From NCBI GenBank assembly GCA_037140615.1, contig JBAXED010000053.1:1-23709 (forward strand): a stretch of 23,709 bases of DNA. The letters run 5' to 3'. This document shows, piece after piece, positions 1 through 6,881 of the stretch. The DNA comes from CAINVV01 sp037140615 (lineage in GTDB: Bacteria; Bacteroidota; Bacteroidia; Bacteroidales; Prolixibacteraceae). The notes beneath the pieces are model-generated. The model searched no databases. It was not told the DNA's origin and was given only the letters and a program-made list of their open reading frames with translations. Each line of letters starts with the position of its first letter. Positions within the stretch are counted from its first letter, which is position 1. The translations under genes were made by a program, and so were the position numbers.

Positions 1-43
1 TGACCAAACTATTGAAAATTATAGGAATACCATCAAATAGCTA

Positions 44-1555
44 TTGCCCGCTCCCCCGGCGATGATAGGTTTATTGGTACTGGTATCCGCCTGCAAAAAG
101 GAGACCACCCCGGTAGCTGCGACACAATCCGGCAGCAAAATTTTGGTAACCGGGCAGGATGCCGGGGCAGGGCTTAAATCCACGCTTAACGGACTAGCTA
201 CCTTGTGGAAGGGTTCCGATAACTATTCCGTGTCTCCAAATGTGCCTGACAGGGTGGGAATCTACTCTACACAAGCACGTACGGCAACCAGCCGCGGAGG
301 CACTGCAATCGTCAATACCCAATTTACGGCTGGATATTCGACTGCCTCTTCTACTTTTTCGGGGACTATGTACTGGGGTGAGGCGAGTGTCTCTCATCAC
401 TTTTATGCTTACTACCCTTATACAGCAGGTTCTGCAGCAAGTACAGTTGTGCCGGTTTCGCTTGCATCTGCACAGACCCAGTCGGCAACTAACAACAGCG
501 ATCATATCGGTGCCCTTGATTTTATGGTCGCCACACCGGTAACAGTTAACTCTCCGGCCAACACCGATGCAGTAGGTAATGCAGTCAACTTAAGATACAA
601 CCACCTCTTCACCATTCTGGAATTCCAGATAAAAGGAACAGGATCACTCAAGGCAGTGAGTCTCTCAGCCAGTAATACTCTTGCCTTTAGCGGTGGCACG
701 ATTGACATTGCTCAGCCAACACCTGCCACGGATGCCCCTTATATTGCCACCAAGACAGGAACGACAACTCAGGCTACAGTAACGCTGACCAGTCTGGCCA
801 CTCTTAATGTCAGCACTGCTGCCACAGTTTCCATGGTCATCAATCCCGGTACACCGACGGGTGATTGCCTTGTTGGACTCTCATCGGATGGAACAAACTG
901 GACCTACATCAGCAAAATAGCCCCGGTTGGGGGATTTTTACGTGGCAAAAAATATGTGGTAGCAATCGATCAAGCAACTGCTTTTGGTACTGTAACCTCA
1001 AATAGTAAGATATGGATGGACCGGAATTTGGGTGCCACAAGGGTAGCCCTCAGTAGCACAGACGCTGCTGCCTATGGCGATTTATACCAATGGGGAAGAG
1101 GCACTGATGGGCATCAGATAATAACATCAACAACTACAAGCACTTTATCGAGTGGAGATGCACCAGGTAATGCATACTTTATTACAACAGCAAGTAGCCC
1201 TTACGATTGGCTTAACCCACAAAACGTCAACTTATGGCAGGGATTGACTGGCATCAACAACCCGTGCCCGAGTGGTTTTAGAATACCTACCTCAGCTGAA
1301 TTAGAGGCAGAGCGTGCAAGTTGGGGCAGCAATAATAATGCAGCAGGTGCTTTTGGCTCGCCACTTAAACTCCCCGTAGCAGGCTACCGCGACTCCAGCA
1401 ATGGTTCGTTCGGCTTTGGTGGTTCCCTCGGCCACTATTGGTCGAGTACCGTAAATGACGCTAAATCAAGCAACCTGCTCTTCTACAATAATAATGCCAG
1501 TATGAACAGTATGTACCATGCTTACGGTTATTCTGTTCGCTGCATTAAGAATTAG
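44..1555 (+). CDS. Fimbrillin-like / FISUMP-domain surface lipoprotein, copy 1 (5' end probably damaged)
   Basis: This is a paralogue of the proteins at 2228-3772 and 8467-10011. A short hydrophobic stretch ends in a lipobox (LVSAC, Cys at residue 17), so an outer-surface lipoprotein is likely. The middle is fimbrillin-like; the N-Y-N-H-L-F-T-x-L-E-F-Q segment is typical of Mfa-like proteins. The last ~190 residues are a FISUMP domain (WMDRNLGAT, YQWGRGTDGHQ, NNPCPSGFRIPT, YWSST, SVRCIK). The 5' end is unlike the sister genes. Aligned with copy 3, the normal ATGAAAACA start reads AGGAATACC, and an in-frame TAG (37-39) follows four codons later. Only a TTG at 44 or an ATG at 62 remains, giving a signal peptide with no positive n-region. 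It may be a pseudogene or poorly expressed. Role inferred: cell-surface adhesion or ligand binding. Confidence 0.75.
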   Translation: MPAPPAMIGLLVLVSACKKETTPVAATQSGSKILVTGQDAGAGLKSTLNGLATLWKGSDNYSVSPNVPDRVGIYSTQARTATSRGGTAIVNTQFTAGYSTASSTFSGTMYWGEASVSHHFYAYYPYTAGSAASTVVPVSLASAQTQSATNNSDHIGALDFMVATPVTVNSPANTDAVGNAVNLRYNHLFTILEFQIKGTGSLKAVSLSASNTLAFSGGTIDIAQPTPATDAPYIATKTGTTTQATVTLTSLATLNVSTAATVSMVINPGTPTGDCLVGLSSDGTNWTYISKIAPVGGFLRGKKYVVAIDQATAFGTVTSNSKIWMDRNLGATRVALSSTDAAAYGDLYQWGRGTDGHQIITSTTTSTLSSGDAPGNAYFITTASSPYDWLNPQNVNLWQGLTGINNPCPSGFRIPTSAELEAERASWGSNNNAAGAFGSPLKLPVAGYRDSSNGSFGFGGSLGHYWSSTVNDAKSSNLLFYNNNASMNSMYHAYGYSVRCIKN

Positions 1556-1572
1556 TCACTTTTGACACTTTA

Positions 1573-1603
1573 CCTGACTGCCCTACGGGACAGTAAGGTT
1601 TTT
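1573..1603 (+). terminator. Hairpin plus T-run after FISUMP copy 1
   Basis: An ACTGCCC/GGGaCAGT stem with a three-base TAC loop, extended by CCT/AGG, is followed directly by TTTTT. It lies 18 bases after the stop codon. The equivalent hairpin after copy 2 has a different sequence but keeps the pairing, which supports a conserved intrinsic terminator. Confidence 0.6.
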
Positions 1604-1664
1604 AAAACTTACCACGAAGCGGTCGAATTTGGAAGGTCAAGGTGAAGCCGGTTGTTCATATTAG

Positions 1665-1829
1665 GAAATCGGCACCACCCACTGGGCATCTCCCAACACT
1701 GGAGCAACCAACGAAACTGGCTTCACTGCCCTTCCGGGTGGTTACCACGACTACTATGATAGTTTGTTCAACGACGTAGGCGACTACGGATACTGGTGGA
1801 GCAGTACGGAGGACGGTGCACCTCCACGT
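1665..1829 (+). pseudogene. Decayed FISUMP C-terminal fragment
   Basis: The plus-strand frame starting at 1665 reads E-I-G-T-T-H-W-A-S-P-N-T-G-A-T-N-E-T-G-F, then TALPGG, a variable stretch and GYWWSST. This is the classic C-terminal half of a FISUMP domain. It is preceded by an in-frame TAG (1662-1664) where the family has a Lys. It has no start codon, no N-terminal domain and no RCIKD ending, so it is debris of another family member. A closely similar fragment follows copy 2. Confidence 0.7.
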
Positions 1830-1865
1830 TTTACTGCTTCCTCAACTACTTTGAGATTATTTTCT

Positions 1866-1925
1866 TTTGTCCACGTTTTGACCACGCTCTTATAATCAAA
1901 AGACTTGGGATAATGCTTAAAATTG
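1866..1925 (+). promoter_or_regulatory. Conserved upstream box of short-peptide gene 1 (shared with gene 5)
   Basis: The sequence TTGTCCACGNNNTGACCAC at about 1867 is followed ~51 bases later by TAAAATTG (1918-1925), a near match to the Bacteroidetes -7 box TAnnTTTG. The same pair of elements with the same spacing occurs at 16498-16557 upstream of the fifth peptide gene. The distance from the box to the peptide ATG is 117 bases here and 119 there. It is probably a promoter with an operator; the regulator is unknown. Confidence 0.45.
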
Positions 1926-1983
1926 AGCAGCAGTAGCGATGACACATCTCATCGGCTGTTATATTTAATTTAATACAACTAAC

Positions 1984-2127
1984 ATGGACCCCCTTTTTCC
2001 CAAAAGCTTCAATGATTTACAGCAGGCTGTAAACTCTTACGAACCTCCCAAGATCGAAATTCTAGAAATAACTGTCGAAAAGGGTTTTGCCGACTCAACC
2101 ACGGACTGGACCCCTGATGCATGGTAG
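1984..2127 (+). CDS. Short YxxPxI-motif peptide 1 (47 aa, putative modified-peptide precursor)
   Basis: A 47-residue peptide starts MDPLFPKSFNDLQQAVNS. It contains the family core YEPPKIEILEI then TVEKGFADS, and ends in a Trp-rich tail TTDWTPDAW. It is one of five related short ORFs in the window. The Y-x-x-P-x-I spacing resembles the leader motif (YxxPxL) that PqqD-like RRE domains bind in lasso-peptide precursors, and a PqqD gene lies ~8.6 kb downstream. The ATG start is supported by co-linearity with copies 3 and 5. The next gene is FISUMP copy 2, 100 bases downstream. The function is unproven; a small secreted or signalling peptide is the main alternative. Confidence 0.6.
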   Translation: MDPLFPKSFNDLQQAVNSYEPPKIEILEITVEKGFADSTTDWTPDAW

Positions 2128-2147
2128 TGCAAAAACGAAAAGGGACC

Positions 2148-2178
2148 GCAGGGGCCGCCCTGTGTGGCCGTCCGATCA
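2148..2178. repeat. GGGGCCGCCC...GGCCGTCC interspersed hairpin element
   Basis: A GC-rich imperfect inverted repeat (ggggcCGCC...GGCCGtcc then GATCAGT) sits in AT-rich DNA between peptide 1 and the heptamer array. A near-identical copy lies at 8366-8398 in the same relative position before FISUMP copy 3. I recall similar GGGGCGRCCC-type repeats scattered through Bacteroidetes genomes. Its role is unknown. Confidence 0.5.
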
Positions 2179-2185
2179 GTTGACA

Positions 2186-2234
2186 ATGAATAATGAACAG
2201 TGAACAACGAACAATGAAAAACGAACCATGAAAA
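2186..2234 (+). repeat. Heptamer tandem array running into the FISUMP copy 2 start codon
   Basis: Seven consecutive 7-bp units (ATGAATA, ATGAACA, GTGAACA, ACGAACA and similar) end with ATGAAAA, which is the start of the gene at 2228. The matching array before copy 3 has ten units. Because 7 is not a multiple of 3, a change in unit number moves each internal ATG or GTG into another frame. Confidence 0.75.
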
Positions 2235-3772
2235 CAATAAAATTTACCGCATTTTCAATACTTTTTGCTTTATTGGTACTGGTATCCGCCTGCAAAAAGG
2301 AGACCAACCCTGCAGCTGCTACTCAAACTGCTAGCAAAATTCTGGTAACCGGACAGGATGCCGGGACAGGACTTAAATCCACCCTTAGCGGACAATCAAC
2401 CGTATGGGTCGCAACGAGCGACATAGTTGGAATCTACTCAACGCAAGCACGTACTGCAACTGGCGGAACTGGCAGTGCGATCGTCAACGCCCAGTTTATA
2501 GCTGCCGCTTCTGCCGCTTCTTCCACTTTTTCAGGGACAATGTACTGGGGTGCAACAGGTACTTCTCACACTTTTTATGCCTACTATCCTTATACGGCAG
2601 GTTCTGCAGCAAGTACAGCTGTTCCTTTATCGCTACCATCTGCACAGACCCAGTCAGCAGCCGGCAGCAGCGCCCATATCGGTGCCCTTGATTTTCTGGT
2701 AGCAACTCCCACAACAGTAACCCCACTAGGGCCAGGCCTGGTTGGTAGTGAAGTAAACCTAAGTTACAACCACCTCTTTACAGTTCTCGAATTTCAGATA
2801 ATGCGCAGTTCCGGAAGTGGAAAAATCACGAAAGTAAAATTGACTGCACCTACAACTAATCTTAGTTTAACTTCAGGTACTGTAAATATCACTTCGACCA
2901 CACCAGGCGCAGGTGTTTCTTACACCATTTCCTCACCTATCGGCACCAATGTAATAACACTAACCATTACAGGAGGTGTCACTCCCACATCAGACTATAC
3001 CACAACACCAAAAATATACATGATGATTCTCCCGGGAGATTTCACTGCCCAGAATATGACAATTGGTTTGGAGTACGAAAGCTCAGGTGTCTTTATAAAT
3101 ACAACCAAAACAGGAAAAGTCTTTGTACGAGGCACTAAATATGTTGTTCAGTTGGAACCTACATATGTAACAGATGTCCAAGGAAAAGTCTATAATACGG
3201 TCACATCCACTACCACTCCCGCCAGGATATGGCTGGACCGCAATTTGGGTGCCACCCAGGTCGCCACCAGCAGCACAGATGCAGATGCCTATGGCTATTT
3301 ATACCAATGGGGACGTGGCACCGATGGACACCAAATCCCCACATCAGGTACCACCGCCACACTGTCAATCTCAGATGCACCGGGTAATGTAGGCTTTATT
3401 TTAGCACAAGCTTCCCCTTATGATTGGCGTTCAGGGCAAAACGCTAACTTATGGCAGGGATTGACTGGCATCAACAACCCGTGCCCGAGCGGTTATAGAC
3501 TACCTACCGAGACAGAATTTAGTGCAGAAATGGTAACGTGGGGTTCATCACCAAACGCAGCAGGGGCTTTTGGCTCACCACTTAAACTCCCCGGAGCAGG
3601 CTACCGCTCCTACAGCAATGGTACGCTCAACAATGTTGGTACCCACGGCTTCTACTGGTCGTGTACCGTAGCTGGCACAGACTCGCGCGACCTGAAATTC
3701 AACTCTGGCAGTGCTCTTATGGGCAGTGACTACCGTGCAAACGGTTTTTCTGTTCGCTGCATTAAGGATTAG
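2228..3772 (+). CDS. Fimbrillin-like / FISUMP-domain surface lipoprotein, copy 2
   Basis: This intact 514 aa protein has a lipoprotein signal: Lys at 3 and 5, a hydrophobic stretch, and lipobox LVSAC with Cys22. Residues ~30-310 are fimbrillin-like (N-L-S-Y-N-H-L-F-T-V-L-E-F-Q-I). Residues ~325-514 are a FISUMP domain (IWLDRNLGAT, YQWGRGTDGHQ, NNPCPSGYRLPTE, SPLKLP, YWSC, SVRCIKD). It should be lipid-anchored on the surface, possibly as a pilus-tip-like or adhesive protein. It is nearly identical to copy 3 over long stretches, but the last ~50 residues before SVRCIKD are highly divergent, mostly through changes at codon positions 1 and 2. The start is fixed by the signal peptide and lies at the end of the heptamer array. 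Peptide gene 1 lies just upstream. Confidence 0.85.
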   Translation: MKTIKFTAFSILFALLVLVSACKKETNPAAATQTASKILVTGQDAGTGLKSTLSGQSTVWVATSDIVGIYSTQARTATGGTGSAIVNAQFIAAASAASSTFSGTMYWGATGTSHTFYAYYPYTAGSAASTAVPLSLPSAQTQSAAGSSAHIGALDFLVATPTTVTPLGPGLVGSEVNLSYNHLFTVLEFQIMRSSGSGKITKVKLTAPTTNLSLTSGTVNITSTTPGAGVSYTISSPIGTNVITLTITGGVTPTSDYTTTPKIYMMILPGDFTAQNMTIGLEYESSGVFINTTKTGKVFVRGTKYVVQLEPTYVTDVQGKVYNTVTSTTTPARIWLDRNLGATQVATSSTDADAYGYLYQWGRGTDGHQIPTSGTTATLSISDAPGNVGFILAQASPYDWRSGQNANLWQGLTGINNPCPSGYRLPTETEFSAEMVTWGSSPNAAGAFGSPLKLPGAGYRSYSNGTLNNVGTHGFYWSCTVAGTDSRDLKFNSGSALMGSDYRANGFSVRCIKD

Positions 3773-3807
3773 TCACTTTTGACACTTCGGTCACTTCCGA
3801 CACTTAC

Positions 3808-3838
3808 CCTGGCTGTCCCGTAGGGCAGTCAGGTTTTT
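3808..3838 (+). terminator. Hairpin plus T-run after FISUMP copy 2
   Basis: CCTG-g-CTG-t-CCC, a GTA loop, then GGG-CAG-t-CAGG forms an interrupted stem followed by TTTTT. It is homologous to the hairpin at 1573-1603 with altered but still pairing stem bases. It probably terminates the copy 2 transcript. Confidence 0.65.
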
Positions 3839-3889
3839 AAAACTTACCACGAAGCGGTCGAATTTGGAAGGTCAAGGTGTAGCCGGTTG

Positions 3890-4157
3890 TTTATATTAGG
3901 AAACCGACACCACCCACTGGGCATCTCCCAACACCGGAGCAACCAACGAAACTGGCTTCACTGCCCTTCCGGGTGGTATGCGTAGAAACGACAATGGTAA
4001 TTTCCAATACATTTCCACCCTCGGTTACTGGTGGGCCTCTTTGGAGTCCTCTACTACCTATGCGTGGTTCAGGGACAAGAGCTTTCAAAACAGCAATGTA
4101 GTCGGCGACGGCTACTTTAAGAGCTTTGGGTTTTCTGTTCGCTGTTTGCGAGATTGA
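3890..4157 (+). pseudogene. Decayed FISUMP C-terminal domain with intact 3' end
   Basis: The plus-strand frame from 3903 reads TDTTHWASPNTGATNETGF, TALPGG, a variable stretch, GYWWAS, then SFGFSVRCLRD and a TGA at 4155-4157. This is the full C-terminal half of a FISUMP domain. The upstream part of the domain is broken by an in-frame TAG (3894-3896, where family members have Lys) and no N-terminal half is present. It lies head-to-tail behind copy 2, so it probably derives from a tandem array reduced by deletion. It could act as a donor for gene conversion of the live copies. Confidence 0.75.
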
Positions 4158-4201
4158 TTGTGCACAGAGGCTGATTCAGGGCGCAAAGGCACATTGCGCT
4201 A
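4158..4201. repeat. 44-bp direct repeat, copy A
   Basis: This 44-bp sequence begins TTGTGCACAGAGGCTGATTC and ends with a small hairpin (GCGCAA/TTGCGC, 7-base loop). It follows the FISUMP debris stop codon and is repeated identically at 10012-10055, directly after FISUMP copy 3. The hairpin has no T-run. It marks a duplication or recombination boundary. Confidence 0.85.
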
Positions 4202-4233
4202 AACCAAATGTCTGAACTGTGATATTGCTATTC

Positions 4234-4264
4234 TTGAAAATTGATTTTAATTTTCGTAAATTTG
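4234..4264 (+). promoter_or_regulatory. Bacteroidetes-type promoter for the toxin-antitoxin pair
   Basis: TTG at 4234-4236 (-33 box) is followed after 20 bases by TAAATTTG at 4257-4264, a perfect match to the -7 consensus TAnnTTTG. The antitoxin ATG lies 17 bases further on. This rules out the upstream ATG at 4219 as the start. Confidence 0.6.
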
Positions 4265-4281
4265 CTCAAAATGCATTTGAA

Positions 4282-4515
4282 ATGAACACATCTGCCGAGA
4301 AAGTCGATATAATTCAATGGGTTGCAGGTTTAAATGATCAATCAATTCTAGAGCAATTGAAAATTATGAAGGATCAATCAACCAAAAATGCTGATTGGTG
4401 GGACACTATTTCAATTGAGGAACGTCAGTCAATCGAAAGAGGACTAGAAGATTCGAAAAATGGAAGAGTAACGCCACATTCAGAGGTAAGAAAGAAATAT
4501 GAAAAGTGGCTATAG
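4282..4515 (+). CDS. Antitoxin of a type II toxin-antitoxin pair
   Basis: This 77 aa acidic helical protein starts MNTSAEKVDIIQWVAGLND and has the SIEERQSIERGLEDSKNGR segment with a HSEVRKKYEKW ending. That ending is typical of small antitoxins paired with RelE/ParE toxins in Bacteroidetes. The start at 4282 is chosen because an earlier in-frame ATG (4219) lies upstream of the promoter. The gene overlaps the toxin by 17 bases, the usual translationally coupled arrangement. It should neutralise the toxin by binding it and probably represses the operon. No clear separate DNA-binding domain is visible. Confidence 0.8.
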   Translation: MNTSAEKVDIIQWVAGLNDQSILEQLKIMKDQSTKNADWWDTISIEERQSIERGLEDSKNGRVTPHSEVRKKYEKWL

Positions 4516-4801
4516 AATTGACTGGACCGTTGAAGCTTTAAACAACCTAGATGATATAATCGATTATTTGACAAATAGATGGTCAAATCGGGAAATTAGT
4601 ATTTTTTACAAATTACTTGATAAAAGATTGGAGTTACTATCAAAATCCCCACATATATTTCCTGACAGTGAGCTAAAAACGAATGTAAAACGTTCCGTAT
4701 TGTCAAAACAAACAACCGTTTATTTCGAAGTTAAAACCAATAGCATTGTCATACTTTCTCTCTTTGACAATCGAAAAAATCCCGGATCGTTAAAAATATA
4801 G
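4499..4801 (+). CDS. RelE/ParE-family toxin
   Basis: This 100 aa protein contains the ParE/RelE hallmarks: an N-terminal strand YRIDWTVEALNNLDDIIDYL with two helices, a central LLSKSPHIFP turn, and C-terminal strands RSVLSKQTTVYFEV and IVILSLFDNRKNP. Family members are mRNA interferases (RelE) or gyrase poisons (ParE), and the sequence alone does not decide which. It overlaps the antitoxin gene. The pair sits among FISUMP debris and is AT-rich compared with the hydrogenase genes, which suggests acquisition by transfer. Confidence 0.85.
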   Translation: MKSGYRIDWTVEALNNLDDIIDYLTNRWSNREISIFYKLLDKRLELLSKSPHIFPDSELKTNVKRSVLSKQTTVYFEVKTNSIVILSLFDNRKNPGSLKI

Positions 4802-4950
4802 ATCAGGTCTCATAAAAACGTGAATTTCATGGACTTGTTGTTGTCAGTTGCATTGGTTAGTTAAGAATTTGTAAACCGCACCAGCGAGGTTGTCCCACCT
4901 GCTCCTCCACCACCAAATCCACCTGGCCGTGCTTTTATCCAACAACAGAG

Positions 4951-5097
4951 GTGTTGAACGGTCTGGGAAAAGGGGTGCTGAAAGAAGCATCTCAGGTGTT
5001 TATACAAGAGCTGAACAAGGGGGAACTGTCCGATGAGGTATCGAAATCATTTAGACAGTGTCAGAAACCGGGGTGCCTATCTGTTTCTCATATATAA
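4951..5097 (+). other. Unrecognised GTG-start reading frame (possible gene fragment)
   Basis: A 48-codon frame starts with GTG and reads VLNGLGKGVLKEASQVF then IQELNKGELSDEV, with protein-like composition and a helical pattern. Neither flank extends it and no family is recognised. It is probably debris of a lost gene, in the 4802-5114 gap that otherwise shows only proline-rich or low-information sequence. Confidence 0.25.
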
Positions 5098-5114
5098 TCC
5101 TAATAATTGAATTT

Positions 5115-5231
5115 TTGGAATCCCTTATTCCCAAAGGCTTCAAAGGTTTACAGCCAACTGTAATCTCATACGAATCCCCCAAAATTGAAATCCTGGAAAT
5201 TATGGTCGAAGAAGGTTTTGCAAGCTTCTAG
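5115..5231 (+). CDS. Short YxxPxI-motif peptide 2 (38 aa, TTG start, possibly decaying)
   Basis: The frame reads (M)ESLIPKGFKGLQPTVIS, then YESPKIEILEI, then MVEEGFASF and a stop. It aligns residue for residue with the other four short peptides. The position of their ATG is a TTG here, and EKGFADS is changed to EEGFASF. No FISUMP gene follows; the next gene is the ATPase at 5414. It may be a weakly expressed member or a remnant left when an adjacent surface-protein gene was lost. Confidence 0.45.
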   Translation: MESLIPKGFKGLQPTVISYESPKIEILEIMVEEGFASF

Positions 5232-5379
5232 TGACCATCGGGCTCAACAGCCTTTTCATTGACTCAACTTCAATTTCCCTTATCCGGAAGATACCTCAAA
5301 ACAGCTCCAACTTTTGTGAATATTTCTTATATATAAGTAATATAATTCGCATTTTATCCTGCATACAAGATAATAACAG

Positions 5380-5387
5380 TATCTTTG
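5380..5387 (+). promoter_or_regulatory. -7 promoter box upstream of the ATPase
   Basis: TATCTTTG matches TAnnTTTG and lies 26 bases before the ATG at 5414. No convincing -33 TTG is seen. A 12-bp palindrome (CTTATATATAAG, 5326-5337) lies ~45 bases further upstream. Confidence 0.4.
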
Positions 5388-5413
5388 TCGTTTAGAATTG
5401 AGCAAATTACGCC

Positions 5414-6664
5414 ATGGATAAGGAAACGATTAAGCAAATATTGGTTGAGAACCACGAATTTATTTCGAAAGTCGAACTTGTAAAGCGCGATGTGTTTTTC
5501 GAAGAAGCCGGCAATTATGTTCTGATTGGTTCCAGAAGGGCAGGGAAAACATATTGTATGTTACAGGTTATTAAAGACATGCTAAGTCGAGGTGCGGATT
5601 TATCGTCAATATTGTATATAAATTTTGAAGATGAACGTTTGTTGGAACTAAAAATTAGCGACCTAAGTCTAGTTGTCGATGCATTTAAAGAGTTGTTTAC
5701 CACAACCCCTGTCTATTTTTTAGATGAGATTCAAAATATTATTGGGTGGGAAAAGTTTGCCAGAAGATTGGCCGATTCGGGCGAAAGGGTTTTCATAACC
5801 GGCAGCAATGCAAAAATGCTTAGTCGCGAAATTGCAACAACATTGGGAGGGCGATTCCTGATAAAGGAGATTTATCCGTTAAATTTCCAGGAATACCTGT
5901 CAGCCAATCAAATAGCACTTGAAAATAACTGGGAATATGGATCTCAGCGATTTGAAATACGGAAGCAATTTGAAACCTACTTTTATTTCGGTGGATTTCC
6001 CGAGATCCTTAAGTTTGCTCAGAAACGCCAATGGTTGGATAATTTATATCAAAAAATATTCTACGGCGATTTGGTAGCCCGTTACAAAATCAGGAATGAA
6101 TTTGCCCTAAAACTCACTGTAAAAAAACTAGCTGAAAACATTCATGATGAGGTCTCGTTCAACAGGATTAAGAACATCATTCAATCAACCGGCACTAAAA
6201 TAGGAACTTCTACGGTATTGGAATATGTGTCTCTTTTGGAAGAATCATGGTTGGTGTTTGGCGTTAAGAATTATCTGGCCAAGATTTCGGACAGAGAAAC
6301 CAAGAAGAAATACTATTTTATTGACAATGGAATTTTGACGCTATTCCTGATTAATCCAGCGACCATTTTATTGGAAAACATGGTGGCTGTTAAACTTCGG
6401 CAGCTTTATGACGACCAGTTCTATTATGTAAAAACGACCAACGAAGTAGATTTCTATGTACCTTCAAAAAAAATGCTAATTCAGGTTTGTTACAGCATGA
6501 GTAAATTGGATACTGAAAAAAGAGAGATGAATGCATTACTTAAAATCAACGAAGTAATCAAGGCCGATTACCTTGTCATAATAACCCTTGATGAAGAACG
6601 AACGGAAAACGTAAATGGTTCTGAAATCCATATTCTACCTGTTTGGAAATGGTTGTTGGCATAA
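5414..6664 (+). CDS. AAA-family ATPase with C-terminal DUF4143
   Basis: This 416 aa protein has a Walker A motif GSRRAGKT (39-46), Walker B VYFLDEIQN (100-108, D104/E105) and a sensor-like ITGSNAKM (128-135), then SREIATTLGGR and YPLNFQEYL typical of the AAA_14 group. The C-terminal half is DUF4143. It ends with a VDFYV...MLIQV segment resembling a PD-(D/E)XK core, but IQV stands where E-x-K is expected, so nuclease activity is unlikely. These stand-alone ATPases are common, often mobile, and their role is not settled; defence or toxin-like functions have been proposed. The gene is alone, AT-rich, and set between peptide 2 and the Fic gene. Confidence 0.85.
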   Translation: MDKETIKQILVENHEFISKVELVKRDVFFEEAGNYVLIGSRRAGKTYCMLQVIKDMLSRGADLSSILYINFEDERLLELKISDLSLVVDAFKELFTTTPVYFLDEIQNIIGWEKFARRLADSGERVFITGSNAKMLSREIATTLGGRFLIKEIYPLNFQEYLSANQIALENNWEYGSQRFEIRKQFETYFYFGGFPEILKFAQKRQWLDNLYQKIFYGDLVARYKIRNEFALKLTVKKLAENIHDEVSFNRIKNIIQSTGTKIGTSTVLEYVSLLEESWLVFGVKNYLAKISDRETKKKYYFIDNGILTLFLINPATILLENMVAVKLRQLYDDQFYYVKTTNEVDFYVPSKKMLIQVCYSMSKLDTEKREMNALLKINEVIKADYLVIITLDEERTENVNGSEIHILPVWKWLLA

Positions 6665-6733
6665 GTCTCCACCATCAGCAAGACCACCCCTGTCTTTCAT
6701 TTTTACTTCCCTCCGGATAAAGATGCTGCAAAC

Positions 6734-6752
6734 TACGGATTTGTAATCCGTA
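6734..6752. repeat. Perfect 8-bp stem-loop TACGGATT/AATCCGTA
   Basis: Eight-base perfect arms with a TGT loop lie 70 bases after the ATPase stop. There is no T-run, so it is a poor terminator. A partial match (GATTTGTAATC) lies near 7949 after the Fic gene. It may be a short interspersed repeat. Confidence 0.4.
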
Positions 6753-6852
6753 ATAATCATCAGCCCACAGACAATAACCCCAAGCCTCGGTCGTTATAGC
6801 TCAAAATAAAAAAAATAAAGCTCCTTTGTGTCCAGACTTGCGCCGTATTTTA

Positions 6853-6860
6853 TACATTTG
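6853..6860 (+). promoter_or_regulatory. -7 promoter box upstream of the Fic gene
   Basis: TACATTTG matches TAnnTTTG and lies 21 bases before the ATG at 6882. A TTTG at 6825-6828 is the closest -33 candidate, but its 24-base spacing is long. Confidence 0.4.
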
Positions 6861-6881
6861 TGAGCCATAAAGCATGAAGTT

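Noticed and set aside
3891..4088. Minus-strand 65-codon frame over the FISUMP debris
   Set aside because: It is antisense to a recognisable FISUMP fragment and has no protein-family features.
4802..4950. Proline- or glycine-rich short frames (VVPPAPPPPNPPG on plus, GGFGGGGAGG on minus)
   Set aside because: No start, short, and interrupted on both sides; at most debris.
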